A DNA stretch of 58,231 bases from a virus: positions 1 to 58,231 of the IMG/VR virus record IMGVR_UViG_3300025759_000107, one strand, 5' to 3'. Below the pieces are notes generated by a model. It had not been told where the DNA came from. It did no database searches and worked only from the letters and a program-made list of their open reading frames with translations. Within the stretch, counting starts at the first letter, position 1; each line of letters begins with the position of its first letter. Positions 49,126-56,171 of the stretch are shown here, one piece after another. Position numbers and translations under genes: made by a program.

Positions 49126-49254
49126 ATGCAGAAATTGATTGAAAGCCTAAAAATAGAAATTGAACAGAGAACGCCACAAATAGTTGTATTAAGTTGTGAC
49201 TGCTTAGACGGTCAACATGACGGCTGTATAACGGTCATAGACGGAAACTATTGA
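49126..49254 (+). CDS. Small cysteine-containing protein, 42 residues
   Basis: An AGGAGAGAG Shine-Dalgarno precedes ATG 49126. The peptide has CDC and a later Cys with Asp and His residues between (SCDCLDGQHDGC), compatible with metal binding. A leader of about 75 bases separates it from the promoter. Function unknown. Confidence 0.55.
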   Translation: MQKLIESLKIEIEQRTPQIVVLSCDCLDGQHDGCITVIDGNY

Positions 49255-49285
49255 GAAGGTTGGGGGATTTTCCCCCTTCCATCTC
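49253..49285 (+). terminator. Long hairpin with GGGGG/CCCCC core
   Basis: GGGGG 49262-49266 pairs with CCCCC 49272-49276, and outer GG and AGAG bases pair with CC and CTCT with three mismatched positions. It directly follows the 42-residue gene. Confidence 0.6.
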
Positions 49286-49289
49286 AACT

Positions 49290-49360
49290 GTATAATTTAC
49301 TCATTATAGAGAGTTTGAAGTATAGAACTATTGATATACTAATGCATGCTCCGGTAGACT
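49290..49360 (+). promoter_or_regulatory. Promoter module copy F with class II element
   Basis: A weak box 2 (TATAATTTACTCATTAT, 49291), TATA-like TTGATATA at 49331-49338, and CTCCGGTAGA at 49349, 17 bases after TGATATA. It links the repeated module to the class II element. Confidence 0.5.
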
Positions 49361-49373
49361 GGAGATAACCGAA

Positions 49374-49478
49374 ATGAGCCTAATGAGATTAATTATGAGA
49401 AGCCGAGAATATTCCTGTTTTTGCTGTAATAGCAAGCATGAAACAAAGACCGAACTAATAGAACACATATGCAATTAA
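49374..49478 (+). CDS. Mini zinc-finger-like peptide, 34 residues
   Basis: Sequence ends YSCFCCNSKHETKTELIEHI then CN. Spacing C15-x2-C18-x12-H31-x-C33 resembles a shortened C2H2/C2HC finger. Its ATG is 42 bases after the TATA box. Unknown role. Confidence 0.5.
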   Translation: MSLMRLIMRSREYSCFCCNSKHETKTELIEHICN

Positions 49479-49490
49479 GGAAGTGAAAAA

Positions 49491-49805
49491 ATGACATACA
49501 TTGAAGAAGAAATAAAAACAAAATACGAAGCCCGCAAGAATGAAACCGTACTCAAAGGAGAATTAGACTTTAACGTCAAAATCAAGTTAGACTTTCCAAC
49601 TCATGAGAAGTTAAAATATAGTAGTGACATCGAAGACCTAGCCGAACAATTTACCGACGCTATACAATCCGCTATTCAAAAAGAAGCCTTCTCGTTTCTT
49701 GACAGTTATGCTGTTGACGAATACGTATCACTATCAGACTTCAAACTTGAAGAAAGTTTCACGGACGCATTGAATGAAGCATTAAAGGGGGGTAGTGAAG
49801 AATGA
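49491..49805 (+). CDS. Hypothetical acidic protein, 104 residues
   Basis: An AGGAAGTG Shine-Dalgarno precedes ATG 49491. Helical, very acidic, no motif. Overlaps the next gene by 4 bases (ATGA). Confidence 0.7.
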   Translation: MTYIEEEIKTKYEARKNETVLKGELDFNVKIKLDFPTHEKLKYSSDIEDLAEQFTDAIQSAIQKEAFSFLDSYAVDEYVSLSDFKLEESFTDALNEALKGGSEE

Positions 49806-49939
49806 AGCAATTCACATGTTCAATATGTGAGCATTCATTCTTTGCTTACCCGAATAACGCTCAACCTTTGAATGAAGGTGAATGTTGTGACTCATGTAAT
49901 ATTCAAGTCATCATGGCACGTCTTAACGGTGGTGCTTAG
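49802..49939 (+). CDS. Mini zinc-ribbon protein, 45 residues
   Basis: CSIC (6-9) and CCDSC (28-32) form two zinc knuckles. ATGA overlap with the previous gene. Confidence 0.6.
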   Translation: MKQFTCSICEHSFFAYPNNAQPLNEGECCDSCNIQVIMARLNGGA

Positions 49940-49940
49940 A

Positions 49941-50042
49941 ATGAAGGTTCAAGTTTTAATCATGTCCGAAGAGTTTGAATTGCTCAAGGAATGCGACTTG
50001 AATGAAGGCTTTCCGTCATGGTGGAAAGAAGGTCTCTGTTGA
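49941..50042 (+). CDS. Very small protein, 33 residues
   Basis: ATG starts 1 base after the previous stop. Sequence begins MKVQVLIMSEEFELLKEC and ends SWWKEGLC. Could be real by its operon position; no known family. Confidence 0.4.
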   Translation: MKVQVLIMSEEFELLKECDLNEGFPSWWKEGLC

Positions 50043-50083
50043 GAATTATACAACATATAGTTGTGATTAATATTACCTAGTTG

Positions 50084-50116
50084 TTATATAGGGGTATCTT
50101 CTCCGCTAGACTGATG
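50084..50116 (+). promoter_or_regulatory. Class II leaderless promoter
   Basis: TTATATA at 50084, CTCCGCTAGA at 50101 (17 bases on), ATG at 50114 (30 bases). It excludes the TTG at 50081 as a start. Confidence 0.7.
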
Positions 50117-50524
50117 ACAACCCAAGCACCAACCCTAACCGGAACAAAGCACGCACTAGATAGAGCCTCAATCAGACTGGTTGAAGGCGAGTTAAAACAG
50201 GCTATTGCAGTTAGCCAACGCGAATGGAATAACGCATATAACGCCGGTCATAGAGCCGTTGCTGTCGTAGCACTAGACCTAAGCCAACGCCGAATGACTG
50301 ACAACACTGGTTATGAATCGAATGGAGACATGGTAGTTTTAATCATAGTTCAAGGTCAAGTCAAGACCGCATACTTGAGAAGGTCAACCCAACCAATGAA
50401 TAAAGCATGGGTTCAAAGAATCGGTGCATCTCATCAAGGCGGACTTTCAAAAGTAAAATGGGCGCGAGGAACTGAGGCAGCCAAAGCAAGAAATACAAGA
50501 GCATACAAAAAAGGGAGAAGGTGA
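50114..50524 (+). CDS. Small basic protein, 136 residues, possibly DUF4258/toxin-like fold
   Basis: The opening TGTKHALDRASIRLVEGELKQAI and the later strands MVVLIIVQGQVKTAYLRR recall small RelE- or DUF4258-type folds, where a KHA...R start and a final VVT.Y strand are common. The C-terminus is strongly basic. A toxin-like or RNA-binding role is a guess from this pattern. No antitoxin gene is evident. Confidence 0.45.
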   Translation: MTTQAPTLTGTKHALDRASIRLVEGELKQAIAVSQREWNNAYNAGHRAVAVVALDLSQRRMTDNTGYESNGDMVVLIIVQGQVKTAYLRRSTQPMNKAWVQRIGASHQGGLSKVKWARGTEAAKARNTRAYKKGRR

Positions 50525-50579
50525 AAACCTTCTTCCGATTCTTGTATGAATAGAGCCAATCTGAGAGGCTCTTTTCTTT
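50513..50579 (+). terminator. Two tandem hairpins with T-run
   Basis: First stem 50513-50522 with 50527-50536 (10 bp, GAAA loop) spans the stop codon. Second stem AGAGCC 50552-50557 with GGCTCT 50567-50572 leads into TTTTCTTT. Confidence 0.7.
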
Positions 50580-50768
50580 AGCCAATGGTTCGGAGTCTAG
50601 TTATAGAAACAACGGCCTGTATGAGCCTCTAAATATAGAAATATAGGCAACTACTCCCTCTACTACTCCCCCTATACCCTACCCCTATAATTGATGACAG
50701 CCATTTTCAATTCTGAAATGCACCGCATACTGGTTTCGCTCGCTATGAGTCAATTTTTCTTATGAGCA

Positions 50769-50820
50769 CTATATACTTCTTTTCTTACAAGAAAAGTCAA
50801 CTATAGAAACATTGATAAGG
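50769..50820 (+). promoter_or_regulatory. Promoter module copy H (no downstream ORF)
   Basis: CTATATACTTCT at 50769 and AACTATAGAAACATTGATAA at 50799 match copy A (46261 and 46290) with the same 41-base distance from CTATATACTTCT to the TATA-like segment. No box 1 found. No ORF follows for 850 bases. Confidence 0.55.
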
Positions 50821-50837
50821 GGACACCCTGTCCCATC

Positions 50838-51300
50838 AAACAGCCGAGTCGGACTCGGTGGCTAGAACATGGTAATACATGTGGACTAGCGGGAATGAAT
50901 GTGGAGAACCACGAATGCGTCAGTGTATTGCGGTAGTCGTGCGTCTCAACAGGGTCTTGGCAAGAACAGTCATGTAAAGCCCGCGAATGTTGAGGGAGAG
51001 TTCTATGGTTGAGGGAGAAATCCCCCTAAGACGCTCATCACATCTCTGAGGCCGAGTATAAGGTAAGGGGGTGTGTTATGAGAGACTGGTCCAGAAGCGT
51101 GAGAGAATGTAGGCATACATTAGGCTCATGTCGCAACCCACATTCACCCCACTAAATCGTGGGGGGTGTTCACTAGAGCGTAGGTAGTTCCATCTTTGAT
51201 AGTCGACTAGAACGACTTAGATAGGAGTCGTAAGAACCTCGCCGCCCATCTAGTAAATGTGAAGTAAGGAAGGTGCGATTGGCAGCGTACCCATGCCCCC
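50838..51300 (+). ncRNA. Candidate long structured non-coding RNA
   Basis: About 460 bases, GC-richer than its flanks, with many stems: AGCCGAG 50842-50848 with CTCGG-T-GGCT 50854-50863; CACCCCAC 51145-51152 with GTGGGGGGTG 51159-51168; ACGACT 51212-51217 with AGTCGT 51226-51231; CCCCCT 51022-51027 with AGGGGG 51066-51071. Module H gives a plausible start near 50838. I could not match it to RNase P, SRP, tmRNA or a group I or II intron by eye. Confidence 0.4.
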
Positions 51301-51310
51301 CACCCCTACC

Positions 51311-51371
51311 CTATTTTCTATACTATATACTATTATAATTAATTAAAATTAAAATTAATTAAATTAATTTG
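51311..51371. other. AT-rich tract, possible origin unwinding element
   Basis: About 60 bases with almost no G or C, built of AATTAATT-like units. Such tracts often mark replication origins. Placed next to inverted repeats and in the largest non-coding gap. Confidence 0.35.
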
Positions 51372-51386
51372 AAAGGTTATGGGGGG

Positions 51387-51418
51387 ACACACACACAACA
51401 GGGGTAAGGTGTGTGTGT
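51387..51418. repeat. Inverted repeat ACACACACAC / GTGTGTGTGT
   Basis: Perfect 10-base arms 51387-51396 and 51409-51418 with a 12-base loop beside the AT-rich tract. A shorter form of the same type is at 19407-19431. Confidence 0.55.
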
Positions 51419-51489
51419 GCTCAAGGGGGTCTCTCTCCAGTCGAATTAATTTATTTTTTATCTAAGTAGGCTCGTAGTGTATCGTTTTT

Positions 51490-51526
51490 CCCCTAAATTA
51501 ATTCAAATTAATTCGAGGGGCTTTTT
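51490..51526 (+). terminator. Terminator-like palindrome CCCC-AATTAATT / AATTAATT-GGGG plus T5
   Basis: CCCC 51490-51493 pairs with GGGG 51517-51520 and AATTAATT 51496-51503 with 51506-51513, then CTTTTT. It could end a transcript from module H or act as an origin palindrome. Confidence 0.5.
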
Positions 51527-51660
51527 CGCCACATAGGATGATAACACTTTAGGTTTTAGAATACTATATATCAGAGTTATAGGCTTTAATCAAAAAATCA
51601 GTACCAGAATTACTAAATATACCATCGGAATTAATTTTGCCAGTTATAGGCATGAAAAGA

Positions 51661-51667
51661 TATATAT
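51661..51667 (+). promoter_or_regulatory. TATA-like box of the glycosylase-family gene
   Basis: TATATAT starts 32 bases before ATG 51693. The sequence TTCCTCGGAGAAG before the ATG resembles the leader of ardC (TTCCCCTAACTCGGAGAAG). Confidence 0.5.
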
Positions 51668-51692
51668 TCGATGCCTTCCTCGGAGAAGTCGC

Positions 51693-52622
51693 ATGAACAT
51701 ATTTGTCCTAGACACAGACCACAAGAAGAACGCCAAATACCACGCCAATGTCCACGTAAGTAAAATGACATTGGAGACCGCCCAAATGCTATGCACAGCA
51801 GTGCGAGTATGTATGGAAGACTCTGGCTTCCACACGCACTTCATTGAGAAGACTCTGCCTAAAGCAAAGTCCGGCAAAGCATACCGACGCTCACATCCGA
51901 ACCATCCCTGTACTATATGGGCGAGAGAGAATCGAGCAAACTATCTCTGGCTATGTAGTCTAGGCTATGAGTTATCTAAAGAGTTTACACGCAGGTATGG
52001 TAAAGTACATGCATGTCATACAGTAATAGAACAATGTGCTGCATTATCTCATTACATTCCACAAGACTTAGACAACCCAAGACAAATTACACCATTCGCT
52101 CAAGCAATGCCGGACGAATACAAGGACGAAGACGCAGTAGTAGCATACCGCCGTTATTACAAATCTAAGTTTGACGCTGGAATGAAAATGGAATACCCAG
52201 ACAATAAGACACCATATTGGTTGCATATAGACGAAGTGAAATCTGAATACAGTTTTTCGGAACGTGCTAGTGGTAAATCAAAAGAAGCATGGGCGAGAGC
52301 AAGACAAATACAATTAGAATACTGGTTAGAATGGGCGTGGGAGAATCTTCATCATTATCAAATCAAACACGCTTACCATCGTAGTAATGTTCCAATGTTT
52401 GACATGGGTATGGCTTTCGACGAATGGAAAAAGGTTCGAGGTGAATCTCCGACCAACGAACCTTGGTCGCCATCGAAGACAGAAGCGAAGCACGAACTTA
52501 GAGTCATGCTAGACTACATGAGGGTGAACCACATGAAACATCCAAAAAACATAAAGAAAAACTTGACAAATGTCAAGACTGAACGTAGGGCGGGTAGACG
52601 TTATCCATTCGTTGTGAAATAA
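51693..52622 (+). CDS. Phage pyrimidine-dimer DNA glycosylase family protein
   Basis: The first 170 residues match a family frequent in marine phages, annotated as pyrimidine dimer DNA glycosylase: MNIFVLDTDHKKNAKYHANVHV, KMTLETAQMLCTA, HPNHPCTIWARENRANYLWLC and MPDEYKDEDAVVAYRRYY. The second half (about 180-309) is basic and not recognised. If the annotation holds it repairs UV damage, useful in surface water. The activity for this exact family is less certain than for T4 DenV. Confidence 0.75.
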   Translation: MNIFVLDTDHKKNAKYHANVHVSKMTLETAQMLCTAVRVCMEDSGFHTHFIEKTLPKAKSGKAYRRSHPNHPCTIWARENRANYLWLCSLGYELSKEFTRRYGKVHACHTVIEQCAALSHYIPQDLDNPRQITPFAQAMPDEYKDEDAVVAYRRYYKSKFDAGMKMEYPDNKTPYWLHIDEVKSEYSFSERASGKSKEAWARARQIQLEYWLEWAWENLHHYQIKHAYHRSNVPMFDMGMAFDEWKKVRGESPTNEPWSPSKTEAKHELRVMLDYMRVNHMKHPKNIKKNLTNVKTERRAGRRYPFVVK

Positions 52623-52638
52623 TATCATTTACAGCACT

Positions 52639-52652
52639 CTAAATAGGTGCGG
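52639..52652 (+). promoter_or_regulatory. Class I-like promoter with a short leader
   Basis: CTAAATA at 52639 with GGTGCGG exactly 7 bases on (52646). The nearest good ATG (52683) is 44 bases away, so a leader of about 15 bases is predicted. Confidence 0.45.
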
Positions 52653-52682
52653 TCAAAAACCCTATCTTGTCTGACATAGGAC

Positions 52683-52829
52683 ATGGACGGAGATAAGATA
52701 TGGGAGATGGACGTAACGGGAAGCCCGAAGGAAGTAGGGATGTTGATTCAATCTCTGATTATAATGAACCCGAATCTTGCGTTCAAGGTTTTCAGAAGGA
52801 AAGACAAAATATGTATCACGGCAGATTAA
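52683..52829 (+). CDS. Small protein, 48 residues, upstream of the SprT gene
   Basis: MDGDKIWEMDVTGSPKEVGM then LIQSLIIMNPNLAFKVFRRK, ending ICITAD. It looks like a folded alpha-beta mini-protein, unlike the competing frame from ATG 52700, which reads as low-complexity polar sequence. It overlaps the SprT start by 19 bases. Confidence 0.5.
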   Translation: MDGDKIWEMDVTGSPKEVGMLIQSLIIMNPNLAFKVFRRKDKICITAD

Positions 52830-53356
52830 ACAATAAAGACATGGATAGTGTTCATTCACTCTTTTATCAGATAGTGAATGAACGGGACTGGCGAACGCCT
52901 GTCAATCCTATGGAGTTTGATTGGGTTTATCTCGACGCTGACAATCAAGTTATTCAAGCACGAATTGAAACACCACCTTACGGCGGTCGGTCAACTATTC
53001 ATTTACATCCACGTGCTTTCGAATGGGACAACCCTATTCTATTGAAGGGTCTCATTCACCACGAACTTGTCCACTGGGTAGTCGGTCCAGAGCACGCACA
53101 TGATGAAGTATTCGAGAAGTGTGAGAAGGAATGGAAATACTTTGATATTTACAAAGAAGAAACAATTTTTTTCTCATCATCTCTGAATGAATCCGATGGA
53201 GAATACATTCTGACTTGTAAGAACTGTAATCGAACTATAAGGCGTAAAAAACGGCCTTCTAGCATGTCTGCGTGCAGAAAATGTTGCATTGAACACAATA
53301 ATGGCAATTGGTCGCAAGACTATACATTTCATATAGGTGGGGAATCACCGAGTTAA
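52811..53356 (+). CDS. SprT-like zinc metallopeptidase
   Basis: A 181-residue protein from ATG 52811. The active-site helix is LLKGLIHHELVHW with HELVH (84-88), then H95 and H97 in GPEHAHDEVF, as in SprT/SPRTN. The C-terminal zinc ribbon uses C136, C139, C155 and C158. SPRTN-type proteases remove proteins crosslinked to DNA. A longer reading from ATG 52700 is possible but its extra 37 residues look non-coding and overlap the small gene before it. The next gene's promoter lies inside its last codons. Confidence 0.85.
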   Translation: MYHGRLNNKDMDSVHSLFYQIVNERDWRTPVNPMEFDWVYLDADNQVIQARIETPPYGGRSTIHLHPRAFEWDNPILLKGLIHHELVHWVVGPEHAHDEVFEKCEKEWKYFDIYKEETIFFSSSLNESDGEYILTCKNCNRTIRRKKRPSSMSACRKCCIEHNNGNWSQDYTFHIGGESPS

Positions 53357-53360
53357 CATG
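53329..53360 (+). promoter_or_regulatory. Class I leaderless promoter
   Basis: TCATATA at 53329, GGTGGGG at 53336, ATG at 53358 (29 bases). It excludes the GTG at 53337. Confidence 0.75.
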
Positions 53361-53828
53361 AGCGAAACAGACGCTTCCCTAAAAGAGAAAACACAACAAC
53401 ACATTGCCGAGGCTTTCAGAGCCAACGGTTGCACCACACTTGAAAGAAGTGCGGGAGCAGTCAAATACATGGCAATACGCATGAACGAAGAAAGCCACCA
53501 AAACGTCGCAGCCATTTATGGCGGGCTAGGTACACCTGCAAGCATATGGGTGAAAGACGTGGTGTTCCAAGAAATAAAGGACATAGTAAAAGACGCAGGT
53601 AACTACGTGGACGACGTGAAATATACACACCGAGGCTTCGACTGGCGTATATTCATCGACAACCCTTCCGACCCACTCATTGACATCATTGTTGAAAACT
53701 CGGTCGACTGGGGCAAGCAAGCGTGGGAAAAGTATCTTGTAAGAAAAGAAGCAACTGACTTGAGAAACTCCCGTCGTGCAGAAAGAGAAGCACGTATGGC
53801 TGAAATCAAGAGAGACCCGTTCGCTTAG
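53358..53828 (+). CDS. Hypothetical protein, 156 residues
   Basis: No known family. An alpha-beta protein with a charged helical end (DLRNSRRAEREARMAEIKRD). Codon choice leans to C-ending codons, unlike neighbours such as the SprT gene, which might mean a different origin. Confidence 0.7.
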   Translation: MSETDASLKEKTQQHIAEAFRANGCTTLERSAGAVKYMAIRMNEESHQNVAAIYGGLGTPASIWVKDVVFQEIKDIVKDAGNYVDDVKYTHRGFDWRIFIDNPSDPLIDIIVENSVDWGKQAWEKYLVRKEATDLRNSRRAEREARMAEIKRDPFA

Positions 53829-53843
53829 GGCGGTGTCGATACT

Positions 53844-54092
53844 ATGACAAACGAAATAGAAGAAATAAACGCAGACGGTGTAACCTATTGGACTTCCAAG
53901 TCTATGGTTGAATGGTTAATGGCGAACACGAATGAAACAGACATAATTGTTTTCAAACCAACGCCATTAATGGGTGAAGAAGAAACAGACGTTGTACTAG
54001 ACTATTCGGTAGGTGCTATCGAAGTAGAAGAGTTTACGCACGTTATCTCCCAACACATTCAAAGTCAACTAAGCGACGCAGAGGGTCAATGA
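53844..54092 (+). CDS. Hypothetical acidic protein, 82 residues
   Basis: Begins MTNEIEEINADGVTYWTSKS. No motif. Overlaps the next gene (ATGA). Confidence 0.65.
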   Translation: MTNEIEEINADGVTYWTSKSMVEWLMANTNETDIIVFKPTPLMGEEETDVVLDYSVGAIEVEEFTHVISQHIQSQLSDAEGQ

Positions 54093-54241
54093 GACACCTC
54101 ACTTGTCAAGACTGCCGCAAAATAATAAACACGTACAACACCAATTCGGTCGACGTAAAGTCTGGCCGAATGGACAACCGTTGTGGTAAGTGTTATTTAG
54201 CGTGGAAAAAAGCAGAGCGAAAAAGAAAGGGATTATTATGA
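54089..54241 (+). CDS. Mini zinc-ribbon protein, 50 residues
   Basis: Knuckles CQDC (6-9) and CGKC (32-35), then a basic tail (WKKAERKRKG). ATGA overlaps on both sides. The fourth two-knuckle miniprotein in the window. Confidence 0.65.
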   Translation: MRHLTCQDCRKIINTYNTNSVDVKSGRMDNRCGKCYLAWKKAERKRKGLL

Positions 54242-54570
54242 CAGAGAATCAAAAACCAAAACCACGAAATAGAAAACATCGAGTTAACATACAAAGAGTG
54301 TATGACTACTTGGAACAACATGGTCCATCAACTGCAATGAAAATTACAGAAGGTGTCCGAACAAAAGCGGGTACAAGACCGAGGTTGTTTCCAACTACAA
54401 ATCAACTATCTAATCTACTACGTAGAGACGAGCGGTTCATGCACATTAACGACAGGCAACAAACATTGAAGGGTCATTCAACAATAACTTGGGGTCTAGT
54501 TGAATTACATCAAGACTTAATTGACAAACCAGAATATAATACCAATGGTGGGTCAAGAGACTGGAGATAA
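54238..54570 (+). CDS. Small winged-helix-like protein, 110 residues
   Basis: Starts at ATG 54238 inside the previous stop. A basic N-terminus is followed by RVNIQRVYDYLEQHGPSTAM, a recognition-helix-like PTTNQLSNLLRRDERFMHI and a wing (HSTITWGLV). Layout matches the proteins at 28322 and 40475. Probable DNA-binding regulator. Confidence 0.65.
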   Translation: MTENQKPKPRNRKHRVNIQRVYDYLEQHGPSTAMKITEGVRTKAGTRPRLFPTTNQLSNLLRRDERFMHINDRQQTLKGHSTITWGLVELHQDLIDKPEYNTNGGSRDWR

Positions 54571-54581
54571 TATTTCACCTT

Positions 54582-54615
54582 TTATTAAGGTGGGTTTCCC
54601 CTCTAAGTTTCCATG
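54582..54615 (+). promoter_or_regulatory. Class I promoter of the clamp loader gene
   Basis: TTATTAA at 54582, GGTGGGT at 54589 (7 bases on), ATG at 54613 (31 bases). Confidence 0.65.
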
Positions 54616-55596
54616 CCTATTTCGGATGAAATAAGACCAAACATTCTGAACGATGTCCTAGGTCAAGACCACATAGTAAAGAGACTCAACCAAATGGTTG
54701 AATCGAATAATTTCAATTGGCCTCATATGATGTTCGCAGGTCCAGCGGGTGTCGGTAAAACTTCGACTGCTATTGCATTAATGCGAACAGCGTTTGGTGA
54801 AAGTTGGAAGGAGAACTGGTTAGAACTGAACGCTAGTGATGAGCGAAGCATCTCCGTTATCAGAACGAAAGTCAAAGAGTTTGCGAGCCGAGGCGTAATC
54901 GGCAGTTACACTGTTGATGGAGAAGAAAAACCAATTCCATTCAATGTGGTCTTTCTTGATGAGGCTGATAATCTCACTCCCGATGCTCAAGCGGCTCTAC
55001 GTAGAATAATGGAAAAGTATTCCAAAACAATATTCATTATCTCATGTAATTACCCTCATAAGATAATACAACCTATTCAAGATAGATGTGCATTCTCAAC
55101 ATCTCGGTTCAAACCAATTGATGATGAAACAATGAGCAACTTCATTTTATCATATGCGAAGAAAACAAAATGTGAGTTTACCGAAGAGGCACTTCAGCGT
55201 ACGATACAATCGAGCAACGGTTCACTAAGGACGTGCGTTAACTTACTCCAGATAATTTGTCTCGTCCCCGGAGAAATCGTAATCGAAGATGTTGAAGATA
55301 TTGTTCAAACAATAAAACCAAAAGAAGCAAAGAAGATTCTTACTTCGATTGCCAAAGCGAAAACACTCGATGCTTATAGAAAGATAGACAAAGACATTGA
55401 CAATCTAATATCACAAGGAATGATGCCCTCAGATATTCTTCATTCAATATACAAACTCACCACGATAGAAGAGAAAATGCCAGACAAACTGCGTCATAAG
55501 ATTCTGACACAAATCGGAACTGCTTTACACCATGTCTCTGTAAGTCAAGACCCCGCACTAGCGTTGAAGTGTTTTGTGCGTAATTTAACGATGTGA
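54613..55596 (+). CDS. rfcS: Clamp loader small subunit (replication factor C)
   Basis: A 327-residue AAA+ protein of the usual RFC small-subunit length. It opens IRPNILNDVLGQDHIVKRL, has Walker A GPAGVGKT (43-50), LNASDERS, Walker B VVFLDEADNLT, and the family motif region NYPHKIIQPIQDRC, where the usual SRC is DRC but the Arg finger is kept. It opens PCNA and loads it on primed DNA. No large subunit is in the window; a homomeric loader or use of a host large subunit is possible. Confidence 0.95.
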   Translation: MPISDEIRPNILNDVLGQDHIVKRLNQMVESNNFNWPHMMFAGPAGVGKTSTAIALMRTAFGESWKENWLELNASDERSISVIRTKVKEFASRGVIGSYTVDGEEKPIPFNVVFLDEADNLTPDAQAALRRIMEKYSKTIFIISCNYPHKIIQPIQDRCAFSTSRFKPIDDETMSNFILSYAKKTKCEFTEEALQRTIQSSNGSLRTCVNLLQIICLVPGEIVIEDVEDIVQTIKPKEAKKILTSIAKAKTLDAYRKIDKDIDNLISQGMMPSDILHSIYKLTTIEEKMPDKLRHKILTQIGTALHHVSVSQDPALALKCFVRNLTM

Positions 55597-55600
55597 GTAT

Positions 55601-55798
55601 ATGGCAGTTTGGATGAGAAGTATGATAGGCAACAAGGTAAAAGTAACACTGTTTAATTATCCCGATGATGTAATTAGAATTGGTACTTTAATTGCAGCAG
55701 TTGATGATGACGCATACGGTGGAATCGCCGTTGTAGAATCTGATGGAGACCATATCATTTGTCGTGGAGATAGGACAGTGATAGACTTTGAGCATTGA
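55601..55798 (+). CDS. Hypothetical small beta protein, 65 residues
   Basis: Reads as a small barrel (GNKVKVTLFNYPDDVIRIGT...). Four bases after the clamp loader stop. No family recognised. Confidence 0.65.
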   Translation: MAVWMRSMIGNKVKVTLFNYPDDVIRIGTLIAAVDDDAYGGIAVVESDGDHIICRGDRTVIDFEH

Positions 55799-55913
55799 GC
55801 AATTCTTGGGTACAGTATTGTTGGGTTTTATTATAGTAATGCCCTCTCTTTGGTGGGTGAAACAATACATTTACCAATGGCTTCAAGACTTTATTGAAGA
55901 ATATAATAGATAA
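55788..55913 (+). CDS. Small single-pass membrane protein with TTG start, 41 residues
   Basis: In-frame stops lie just upstream, so TTG 55788 is the only usable start. The product has one hydrophobic helix (FLGTVLLGFIIVMPSLWWV) and an amphipathic charged tail. It overlaps the previous gene by 11 bases. A small membrane protein is likely; its role is unknown. Confidence 0.45.
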   Translation: MSIEQFLGTVLLGFIIVMPSLWWVKQYIYQWLQDFIEEYNR

Positions 55914-55917
55914 CATG

Positions 55918-55924
55918 TTATAAA
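55918..55924 (+). promoter_or_regulatory. TATA-like box of the MazG-like gene
   Basis: TTATAAA begins exactly 29 bases before ATG 55947, which supports that start over ATG 55926. Confidence 0.55.
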
Positions 55925-55946
55925 GATGGGAATACTGGTGTGTATT

Positions 55947-56171
55947 ATGACCGCAGAGTTTGAGGACGACAATCAAAGAATACTTGAGATAATAAAAGAG
56001 AGAATGAAAGTAGGCCAAGAGAGATACGGTCATGGTATGAGAATAGATGATGATACCAAACAGTACGGAACTAAAAAGAACTCATGGACTGAAATGGGAC
56101 TAGAAGAAATCCTCGACCTTGTTATTTATCTATCAGCGCAAATCTTACGTAAACTGGATGAAGAAGAATGA
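55947..56171 (+). CDS. MazG-like nucleotide pyrophosphohydrolase fragment-type protein, 74 residues
   Basis: The sequence ERMKVGQERYGHGMRIDDDT then SWTEMGLEEILDLVIYLSAQ follows the short all-alpha MazG-related proteins of phages, with the E..ED-type metal-binding helix represented by EMGLEEILDLV. Such proteins may hydrolyse NTPs or alarmones. Its stop overlaps the polymerase start (ATGA). Confidence 0.65.
   Translation: MTAEFEDDNQRILEIIKERMKVGQERYGHGMRIDDDTKQYGTKKNSWTEMGLEEILDLVIYLSAQILRKLDEEE

Larger units (their letters stand above)
50525..51692. other. 1.17-kb non-coding region
   Basis: No supported gene on either strand. It holds the terminators, promoter module copy H, a structured GC-rich stretch (50838-51300), an AT-rich tract (51311-51371), a purine/pyrimidine dinucleotide inverted repeat and a terminator-like palindrome. 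It is the largest non-coding gap in the window. Confidence 0.75.

Noticed and set aside
50838-51300. RNase P RNA, SRP RNA, tmRNA or self-splicing intron
   Set aside because: The conserved cores of these RNAs were looked for by eye and not found; a model search would be decisive.
51652-51696. A 14-codon ORF just before the glycosylase-family gene
   Set aside because: Its ATG lies upstream of the TATA box that best explains the downstream start, so it is unlikely to be on that mRNA.
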